The translations under genes and the position numbers were made by a program. This document shows positions 1-5,911 of a stretch of DNA of 7,391 nt, piece after piece; within the stretch, counting starts at the first letter, position 1, and each line of letters starts with the position of its first letter. Under the pieces are notes generated by a model. The model made no database searches, was not told the origin of the DNA, and saw nothing but the letters and a program-made list of their open reading frames with translations. Origin of the DNA: Zoogloeaceae bacterium (GTDB taxonomy: Bacteria; Pseudomonadota; Gammaproteobacteria; Burkholderiales; Rhodocyclaceae); NCBI GenBank assembly GCA_031273145.1, contig JAISSL010000265.1, forward strand, positions 1 to 7,391, written 5' to 3'.

Positions 1-3000
1 CACGCCCATCCAGGCATGAGCCACGCGGCAAACCGCCTGCGTCGCCAGCGCGAAAAGCGATACGCCGCCGATGAGGGCGATGGTTTTTCGCTGCGTCTCC
101 TGTGCTTTGGGTATCCAGCAAAAACACCAGCGCCAGCAAACAAATAGAACCAGCAACAGCCCCAATTCCAGCGGATTCAACACGGGGATGTAGGGCAACG
201 GGGCGCTGACGCCTTCTGATGTCAAATTGGCCGACCAGAACCAGATCATCAGCAAGGCCGAGACCGGAAATGCCGCATAAAGGCGATATTCGCGGGTAAA
301 GGCGGCAAGCGGCCAGAAGCGTATCCGCTCGCGCAGGGTCAGCCACAGGTAGATGGTTGGAACCAACGCCCAGGAAAGCCAGTACCACGCCAACGCGCTA
401 TCATATTTGTCCGGCATGAAGCGGTTGCAGATTGCCGTTGTGGTCAGCGTCAACGCGAGAATGCCAAGCCATGCGCCCGCCACATGCGCGACACGTTGGA
501 GGTCTTCAGGCAACAGCCCGGAAAGTAGCCGCAACACAAGGAAGTGCGCCAGAAAGAACACGCCCCAGGTTATCCCCACATCCCAATGCAGAATCACGCC
601 GTGGTTTGCAAGCACCAGCGCCGCCACAATCGTGGGCAGCAAACAGGCCAGCGCAAGGGAGCGCCATTTTGCGTAACGCGCTACCATCATCCACAAGGCG
701 GCGGAAAGCGAGAGCTGAAGCAATATCAGGCACGATATTCTCCAATCATGCCGAAAGACAAACTTGGCATGGTGGCTTGCGTTGAGGAAGATGTACGACG
801 GTCTCCAATAATCCATGCTGAAGACATCGTAATTTATGTAGTCGGTCGAGACTGACGCGACGATATGCCATACCCACCAGCCTATACTCCAGACCAGAAG
901 CAGGTTTGAGCAAACACTCATCCAGCCGGGGGTAAGGGAAAAAGCGACATCCCGATTGCCTGTCCCGGAATGGGAAGCCGCATGGTACAAGCGCCATGCG
1001 CTCAAAAAACCCGCAAGCGCCAGAGCGCAGGCAACCGGCACAGTTGAGCGCATCAACTGGAATCTCTCGTCAAAGTCAAACAGGCCGACGGTTGTCCAAG
1101 CTCCCAAAATCAGCAATCCCCCGATTACCTGAATGGCGAACGCGCCAACGATGAACGTCCGCGAGAAAAGCCAAACTCCCGGAAACAATGTCAGCGCGCC
1201 TGCCAATGCCCAGGCGATAACCGTATCATCTCGGTCGAAAACAAGGGGCGCAACCAGATAGAGGAAGGCAAGTCCCGCAATGCCTAGCGCAAAATCAATC
1301 GGCTGTTCCCCTGTTTTCGCGGCCTCGTCTGAGCGTCGCCGGACAAAATAACAGGCCAGGTAGGCAATGCCCAACACTACGGAACCCGTGGGAGAACCGG
1401 CAAGGAGCGGCTCATAAAGAGGGGAGTTGAGGGAAATTTCACCCAGATACGCAAAAGAGGCCAGCACCATCAGTAAGAGGGCAAAGGCTCTTGCGAGCGG
1501 ACGCCGCTGTATCTGTCCAATCCAGTAAATTCCCGCGCCCTCCAAAGCCCAGGCTGCGGAAGTCCATTCTGCGTCGAACGCCAGCGGAATCGCCAGCGTT
1601 GCGAAAACGATGCCCAGGGCAAGATAGACCTCGGTCATCAGCCGGATTCTGGGGCGTCCCCTTAAACAAAAGGCCAGCGCGAAATAAAGCAGCCCCAGCG
1701 CGAGCGCGGAAAATGCCATGCCGTACTCGATGTGCGAAATGACCGCGCATTGCAGCCCGAACCCAATCACTGGCGGGCCAAAGGCCAGAGTTCCGTCGAG
1801 ATAGTCGGTATTGGCTTCCGACCAGGGCGAAATTGGGGAGGTTCCGTTTTCTTGCGCCATCAGTTTGCGTCGCGCAAACAGGAGGCCGATCAACACGAAC
1901 ATCAGCAGGAAAAGAATCAGGAAAGGCTCGGTAGAGGCGAACTTTTCGGGCGTGTAAGAACGCAAGCCCCAGGCAAGACCAAGGCCGAACGTGCCCACAA
2001 AACCGATCAGGTTCAGGACGCGCCACGCCTTGAACCAGGCAATCAGGGCGATGCCGGTATTCAACAGCGCCAGATAACTGAACAGAATCACATGGTTGCC
2101 ACCCCCGGTCGACACCAGAATCGGCGACGCAAAACCGCCAAGCACCGCCGCGCAGGCAAGCGCCATTGCGTCCTGCGCGATGGCAAGCAGAACTGCGGCA
2201 GCGGTCAGCGCGAGCATCGCCACGAATGCCCCTTCCGGCGAAATCAGGGCGTGCAGGCGCATTGCGGCAAAGGTCGTCAGATAAAGCACCGCAATCCCTC
2301 CGCCTTGCAGCGTCAGGGCATAAGCCGGTTTTTTCAGGCGCAGCCGCCAGCCCAGAACAAGCATGACGAGCGCCACAATGGATACCCCGATATAACGGGC
2401 TTCGACCGGAAAAGCGTAGCGTTCCGACGCATAGCGCAGCAGCCAGGCCAAGCCCATGAAAAACACCACCAAGCCAACGCGCACCACGGTATTGCCGCCC
2501 AACAGCCAATCCTTGCCCGCGACAAAAACCTTTTCGATGAGTTCTTCAAAGGCCGAAGGCTGGTAGGTGACGGGCGTCCTCAACTGAACCGGCACATCCT
2601 GCGCGGCCTTGTGCGCGGCCAGCAACTGGTCGTATTCGGAGATGGATGCATCTGGCTGAACCGGCACATCCTGCGGACTGTCAGGCAAAGGCTCAATTGT
2701 CTGCGAAGGCGGCTCAACGGCAAATGGCGTCAGGGTTTTCTGGCTAAATGATTCAGTGGCCGACGCGGGTACGGCTCTGACTGGAGTTGCCGGGGGCGGT
2801 TCTATTGGAGTGAATGCGCTCGCATCCGTTACTGCCGGTTCCGGCATGGGCGCAGGAGACGGAGCGGGCGGGGCGCTGAAAGGCGCGGGCGTTGCTTGCT
2901 CAAGCAGGGCGGCAGACTTGCTCCGCAATTTTTCCCGCAAGGCGGCGGCCTTGTCCTTCAATTCTCCCTGCAAGGCGAGCGCCTGCATCTGTTCCTGCAA

Positions 3001-3138
3001 GGTCTGGACTTTGCCCTTCAAACTCTGAAAGACATACCAGAAATACACGGCAACGCCGAATACCCACCAGTCCCAAAAGCCCGTGTCCGCCACAAAGAGC
3101 AGAAGCACGGAAACAACAAAAACGATACAGAAGGCCAT
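1..3138 (-). CDS. DUF2339 family large polytopic membrane protein (3' end outside window)
   Basis: This is a single open frame of 1046 codons without frameshift or stop, continuing past the left edge. Residues 2-17 and 24-38 form a membrane hairpin. Residues 41-81 are a charged, Gln/Leu/Ala-rich likely coiled coil, and about 82-160 is a Pro/Ala-rich linker. From about residue 215 onward there is hydrophobic segment after segment, more than 20 in all. DUF2339 hallmarks include LLGGNTVVRVGLVVFFMGLAW (about 212-232, with the Trp before it), LQGGGIAVLYLTTFAA (277-292), GGFASPILVSTG (334-345), TEVYLALGIVFATLAIPLA (502-520) and WTSAAWALEGAG (525-536). The family's function is unknown; it is predicted to sit in the inner membrane. 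The ATG at 3138 is chosen because GGAG (3147-3150) lies 8 nt upstream; the ATG at 3143 is in another frame and sits too close to it. It lies 100 bp after the LplT-like gene with its own candidate promoter, so it is probably a separate transcription unit. A 20-bp direct repeat lies in the linker. Confidence 0.9.
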   Translation of the reverse strand, partial: MAFCIVFVVSVLLLFVADTGFWDWWVFGVAVYFWYVFQSLKGKVQTLQEQMQALALQGELKDKAAALREKLRSKSAALLEQATPAPFSAPPAPSPAPMPEPAVTDASAFTPIEPPPATPVRAVPASATESFSQKTLTPFAVEPPSQTIEPLPDSPQDVPVQPDASISEYDQLLAAHKAAQDVPVQLRTPVTYQPSAFEELIEKVFVAGKDWLLGGNTVVRVGLVVFFMGLAWLLRYASERYAFPVEARYIGVSIVALVMLVLGWRLRLKKPAYALTLQGGGIAVLYLTTFAAMRLHALISPEGAFVAMLALTAAAVLLAIAQDAMALACAAVLGGFASPILVSTGGGNHVILFSYLALLNTGIALIAWFKAWRVLNLIGFVGTFGLGLAWGLRSYTPEKFASTEPFLILFLLMFVLIGLLFARRKLMAQENGTSPISPWSEANTDYLDGTLAFGPPVIGFGLQCAVISHIEYGMAFSALALGLLYFALAFCLRGRPRIRLMTEVYLALGIVFATLAIPLAFDAEWTSAAWALEGAGIYWIGQIQRRPLARAFALLLMVLASFAYLGEISLNSPLYEPLLAGSPTGSVVLGIAYLACYFVRRRSDEAAKTGEQPIDFALGIAGLAFLYLVAPLVFDRDDTVIAWALAGALTLFPGVWLFSRTFIVGAFAIQVIGGLLILGAWTTVGLFDFDERFQLMRSTVPVACALALAGFLSAWRLYHAASHSGTGNRDVAFSLTPGWMSVCSNLLLVWSIGWWVWHIVASVSTDYINYDVFSMDYWRPSYIFLNASHHAKFVFRHDWRISCLILLQLSLSAALWMMVARYAKWRSLALACLLPTIVAALVLANHGVILHWDVGITWGVFFLAHFLVLRLLSGLLPEDLQRVAHVAGAWLGILALTLTTTAICNRFMPDKYDSALAWYWLSWALVPTIYLWLTLRERIRFWPLAAFTREYRLYAAFPVSALLMIWFWSANLTSEGVSAPLPYIPVLNPLELGLLLVLFVCWRWCFCWIPKAQETQRKTIALIGGVSLFALATQAVCRVAHAWMGV
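2584..2675. repeat. 20-bp perfect direct repeat inside the DUF2339 gene
   Basis: CTGAACCGGCACATCCTGCG occurs at 2584-2603 and again at 2656-2675, 72 bp apart, which is exactly 24 codons. Both copies encode QDVPVQ in the linker between the Pro-rich region and the membrane domain (residues 156-161 and 180-185). Sequence between and after the copies does not match, so this is not a clear tandem duplication of the whole 72-bp unit. Confidence 0.85.
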
Positions 3139-3146
3139 GACATAAA

Positions 3147-3151
3147 CTCCA
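3147..3151 (-). promoter_or_regulatory. Shine-Dalgarno TGGAG of the DUF2339 gene
   Basis: TGGAG on the minus strand ends 8 nt before the ATG at 3138-3136, an ideal spacing. For the out-of-frame ATG at 3143-3141 the spacing would be only 3 nt. This decides the start codon. Confidence 0.7.
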
Positions 3152-3176
3152 TTAAGGTCTTGTCTTGCAGACGGCG

Positions 3177-3205
3177 ATTGTATTGCAGATAGCGGCTGTT
3201 TTAAA
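3177..3205 (-). promoter_or_regulatory. Candidate sigma70 promoter for the DUF2339 gene
   Basis: On the minus strand a -35-like TTTAAA (3205-3200, 4 of 6 consensus) is separated by exactly 17 nt from a -10-like TACAAT (3182-3177, 5 of 6). Transcription would start near 3170 and give a leader of about 30 nt before the ATG at 3138. The position, in the only intergenic gap of the window, supports it. A match by eye to a loose consensus is weak evidence on its own. Confidence 0.45.
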
Positions 3206-3209
3206 AACA
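3197..3209. repeat. AT-rich palindrome TGTTTT-A-AAAACA over the -35 box
   Basis: Two perfect 6-bp arms, 3197-3202 and 3204-3209, surround a single A. The palindrome covers the proposed -35 element (3200-3205), a typical place for a repressor operator, but AT-rich palindromes of this size also occur by chance. Confidence 0.35.
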
Positions 3210-3222
3210 TTGCCCGCGCAAC
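3203..3222 (-). terminator. Weak candidate Rho-independent terminator after the LplT-like gene
   Basis: On the minus strand GTTGC (3222-3218) can pair with GCAAT (3213-3209) around the loop GCGG, with one G-U pair, followed by G and five T (3207-3203). The stem is only 4-5 bp and the T-run is interrupted by A residues, so it may be an inefficient terminator or no terminator at all. It overlaps the -35 box of the candidate promoter. Confidence 0.25.
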
Positions 3223-3238
3223 CTGCCTCTGCAAGACT

Positions 3239-4654
3239 TCATTCCTGTCGCCATCCGAGCCACACCAGCGCGCGGATGATGAATTCCGGCACGACGCTGA
3301 AAATGTAGACGGTGATGATGCCATGCAGCGCGGCCATGCCCAAAAAGAGCGCCGGAATGCTACTGCCCCCCCACAACAGAAAGAGGCTTGCGCCAACTGC
3401 CGTCAGCACCATGAACAGCGAATTCAGGACATTGTTTGCGGCAATGATCCGGGCGCGGGATTCAGGTTCGCTGCGTTGCTGGATGAGCGCGTAGAGCGGC
3501 ACGCAATAAAGTCCTCCGAACCCGCCCAGCAGCAGGAGATCGACCAGCACGCGCCAGATTTCGCCCCGGTTCAGCATTTCGGCAAGCGGCAGTTCCAACC
3601 CAAAAGCATGAGCTGGCGTACCGAGTGCCAAATCCAGCCCGAAAATCGTCATCCCCAACGCCCCGATCGGAACCAGTCCCGGCTCTACCGTCTTGCCGCG
3701 TCGGCGGGTGAGTTTTTCGCAAACGAGCGAACCCAAGCCAATGCCGACGGAAAATACCGCCAGCAAGACCGTGAGCAGGTCTTCATCCCCGCCCAGCACG
3801 TCCTTGGTATAGACGGGAAACTGAGTGAGCAGCAGCGAGCCATACGCCCAGAACCACGAAATGCCCAGAACGGACTGAAACACGCTCTTTTCCCGACGCG
3901 CCAGACCAATCACGCGCAAAGTCTCGGCAAGCGGATTCCAGGAGATTTTCAGATCAGGGGCAGGCGCGGGCGCGGCGGGAATGCGGCAACTCGCAAAAAA
4001 TCCGCCAAGCGCCACGAGCATACAGATAGCGATAATCCACACGATGCCGCCCTCCAACCCGGCAAATGTACTGAGCTGGCAAAAGGTTGAGGGTTCCACG
4101 CGGCACGCGCCGGTAAGCTGCATCCCGGTAATCGTGCCGAGCAGGATGGCGACGAACGTGCCCGCTTCCACCAGCGCGTTGCCGCCTATCAGTTCATTGG
4201 CGCGCAGGTGTTGCGGCAGAATGGCGTATTTGGTGGGACCAAAGAGGGTGGATTGCAGCCCAAGCAAAAAGAGCGCGACCAGAAGCACGGCGAGGCTGTG
4301 CAGCCAGAATCCTAGAGCCGCAATGACGATGATGAGAATTTCGAGCGCCTTTACCCAACGCGCAAGCCATGCCTTGTCGAACTTGTCCGCCAACTGTCCA
4401 GAGGTGGCGGAAAAGAGGAAAAACGGCAGGATGAACAGCCCCGCCGCAAGATTGGTCATCACTGCCGGCTTCATGCTCGTCCACGAGGCCGCGCCGAAGG
4501 CAAAAAGCGCCAGCAATGCGCTCTTGTAGGCATTGTCGTTGAAAGCGCCCAAAAACTGGGTGACGAAAAGCGGCCAGAAACGGCGTTCCCGTAGCAGGGA
4601 AAACTGGGAATGCTGTTCATTCGCGGCGCTGAAAGGCAGGGTAGTGTCGTTCAT
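3239..4654 (-). CDS. lplT: LplT-type MFS transporter (probable lysophospholipid flippase)
   Basis: This 471-residue polytopic inner-membrane protein belongs to the major facilitator superfamily, in the branch that flips lysophospholipids inward for re-acylation by Aas. Visible signatures are QFLGAFNDN (33-41) in TM1, the loop 2-3 motif GQLADKFDK (86-94), LFGPTKYAILPQHL (137-150), GGNALVEAG (157-165), and in the second half CEKLTRRRGK (312-321) and GGFGGLYCVPLYAL (377-390). About 12 hydrophobic segments can be traced. It is longer than E. coli LplT (about 397 residues). It resembles the MFS module of the fused MFS-PlsC-AMP proteins found in some proteobacteria: its last residues, VPEFIIRALVWL, match the point where those fusions pass into the acyltransferase, but here a stop follows after GWRQE. 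A Cys/Ser/Thr-rich insertion lies at about 181-203. The start has TGAGG (4663-4667) 8 nt upstream, inside the end of the amidohydrolase gene. The LplT role is inferred from family and from the aas-like neighbour. Confidence 0.86.
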   Translation of the reverse strand: MNDTTLPFSAANEQHSQFSLLRERRFWPLFVTQFLGAFNDNAYKSALLALFAFGAASWTSMKPAVMTNLAAGLFILPFFLFSATSGQLADKFDKAWLARWVKALEILIIVIAALGFWLHSLAVLLVALFLLGLQSTLFGPTKYAILPQHLRANELIGGNALVEAGTFVAILLGTITGMQLTGACRVEPSTFCQLSTFAGLEGGIVWIIAICMLVALGGFFASCRIPAAPAPAPDLKISWNPLAETLRVIGLARREKSVFQSVLGISWFWAYGSLLLTQFPVYTKDVLGGDEDLLTVLLAVFSVGIGLGSLVCEKLTRRRGKTVEPGLVPIGALGMTIFGLDLALGTPAHAFGLELPLAEMLNRGEIWRVLVDLLLLGGFGGLYCVPLYALIQQRSEPESRARIIAANNVLNSLFMVLTAVGASLFLLWGGSSIPALFLGMAALHGIITVYIFSVVPEFIIRALVWLGWRQE

Positions 4655-5911
4655 TTAGAGTGCCTCATCAAAAAATCTCCGGGTTTCAAACACCTGGGCG
4701 GGAAAGGATTTTCCCTGCCAGTTCAATAGGCGCTTCAACGCCAGATCAAAATAGAGCGCATTGTGTTCGCGCAAAGTGTCCAATTCGGCAACGGATTCCT
4801 TCGGCAAAAGACCGTGGGAAGCGAGCGCGGCGGGAGAAACAATCGGCAGGATGCCCGGCAATGGATAGTCGGAACCGTTCAGCAGGCGGCCATGCCAGTC
4901 GTCGCGCTCAAGCAGGGTATGGATGATCTCCGGCTTGCGATTCCTGAGCACGATGGCGGAAATGTCGCCAAAGAGGTTGTTCTTCCATTCAGGCCGTTCC
5001 ATCAAGCGGGTAAAAAAATCGAAACTCGGCAGCCTCGTTCCCGGTTTGTCCAAATCTTCGTCTTCGCCATAGGTCGCGCAATGCGCCACCACTACCTTTA
5101 CGCCCGCATCCAACGCCCTTCGTAAGTTGAGGGGATTGCCGAAATGTTCCAGACTTGCGCTCTGCGCCGCCTTTTCCGCGCCGCAGTGGGTAATCAGGGG
5201 AATACGCAAGCGGGTCAGCGCGGCAAAAAAGGCATCGCAGCGTTTTGCCGTTGGATCAATATTCTGCGCCGCTGGCAGCCATTTTACGGCGCGCGCGCCT
5301 TCTGCCACGGCAGCTTCCAGCCGGTCAATTGCGTCAGGCCGATAGGGATGAATCGAAGCTACCCATTCAAATACGTCGGGATTGGCTTTTGCCGCGTGCC
5401 GGGCGTAAGTATCGGGCACATAGAACGTGCTCCATTCGGGAACCGGCTGCCCATTATCGTCGTGATACCAGTCGAAGGCGTAGAGCATTGCCTTGAACCC
5501 GGCAGGCATGTTGTGGGTGAGGGATAAAAGCCGATGTACGTAATTCTCATCCACTGTGCCGGGCTGGTCCGCGACACAACCCGCATTGATGTAAGCTAGA
5601 CGCTGGGTATAGAGTATCGGATGCCAGAGGCTTAAGAGTTTTTCCCCGACATACAGCCCATGCTCGCTGTCCCCAATTCCCGCCAGATGCACATGGCAAT
5701 CCCAGACCTTGGCAGGGTCAAGCCCTTCCCAGACGTTTGCAAGCAACGAGCTTGGGTTCAGCGCCACAGCCGCCGGGTCGCGGCAGGGATTCACCAGAAA
5801 AGGGCTTCGCGTATGGACAAAGGTTGCGCCTAAAATCCCCGCCGCCGCCAGAAGGGCGGTTTTGAAAAAGCGGCGGCGATTCCGATTCAGCGGGGAAGGC
5901 GTCTTGCTCAT
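4655..5911 (-). CDS. Tat-signal metal-dependent amidohydrolase (Amidohydro_2 / ACMSD-like TIM barrel), substrate unknown
   Basis: The 418-residue product is a predicted exported or membrane-anchored metallohydrolase. Residues 11-17 (NRRRFFK) form a twin-arginine motif of the RRxFFK type, followed by a hydrophobic stretch (18-32). There is no lipobox and no clear AxA cleavage site, so the leader may stay as an anchor. The mature part carries the Amidohydro_2 ligand set: DCHVHL (H73, H75) after strand 1, a VKWLP segment (K210), ITHCG (H242), VAHCAT (H277) and GSDYP (D348). In ACMSD-type enzymes the HxH, the strand-5 His and the Asp bind one metal, and the other His is catalytic; the assignment here is by motif only. 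The family includes decarboxylases and C-N or C-O hydrolases, so the reaction cannot be named. The start overlaps the upstream aas-like stop (ATGA), with only a weak AG-rich stretch before it, which suggests translational coupling. The TAA touches the ATG of the following LplT-like gene. It is thus co-transcribed with phospholipid repair genes. Confidence 0.88.
   Translation of the reverse strand: MSKTPSPLNRNRRRFFKTALLAAAGILGATFVHTRSPFLVNPCRDPAAVALNPSSLLANVWEGLDPAKVWDCHVHLAGIGDSEHGLYVGEKLLSLWHPILYTQRLAYINAGCVADQPGTVDENYVHRLLSLTHNMPAGFKAMLYAFDWYHDDNGQPVPEWSTFYVPDTYARHAAKANPDVFEWVASIHPYRPDAIDRLEAAVAEGARAVKWLPAAQNIDPTAKRCDAFFAALTRLRIPLITHCGAEKAAQSASLEHFGNPLNLRRALDAGVKVVVAHCATYGEDEDLDKPGTRLPSFDFFTRLMERPEWKNNLFGDISAIVLRNRKPEIIHTLLERDDWHGRLLNGSDYPLPGILPIVSPAALASHGLLPKESVAELDTLREHNALYFDLALKRLLNWQGKSFPAQVFETRRFFDEAL
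4663..4667 (-). promoter_or_regulatory. Shine-Dalgarno TGAGG of the LplT-like gene
   Basis: TGAGG on the minus strand lies inside the last codons of the amidohydrolase gene, 8 nt before the ATG at 4654-4652. The stop TAA and the start ATG touch (TAAATG), so ribosomes finishing the first gene are positioned to begin the second. Confidence 0.65.

Larger units (their letters stand above)
3162..3237. repeat. Perfect 10-bp inverted repeat in the lplT-DUF2339 gap
   Basis: GTCTTGCAGA at 3162-3171 is matched by its exact reverse complement TCTGCAAGAC at 3228-3237, leaving a 56-bp interior. A third, partial copy TTGCAGA lies at 3183-3189, in direct orientation to the first and 18 bp from it. The outer arm ends beside the stop codon of the LplT-like gene, and the inner arm covers the predicted transcription start of the DUF2339 gene. 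This could be a repeated protein-binding site or a long-loop mRNA hairpin. Confidence 0.55.

Noticed and set aside
1439..2509. 356-codon minus-strand open frame in another phase
   Set aside because: It could suggest a frameshift in the DUF2339 gene, but the family frame reads without interruption through the same stretch and carries the conserved motifs. This frame is rich in Arg, Ala and Cys and has no family motif.
1732..2751. 339-codon open frame on the plus strand
   Set aside because: It lies wholly antisense to the intact DUF2339 frame. Its product is rich in Arg, Gln and His with no recognisable domain, as expected for a shadow of a GC-rich hydrophobic protein gene.
3323..4090. 255-codon plus-strand open frame
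   Set aside because: Antisense to the LplT-like gene, with a low-complexity Gln/Arg-rich product and no credible ribosome binding context.
5770..5800. Possible lipoprotein cysteine in the amidohydrolase leader (Cys43)
   Set aside because: The residues before it (LVNP) do not fit the lipobox pattern, and it lies too far after the hydrophobic segment.
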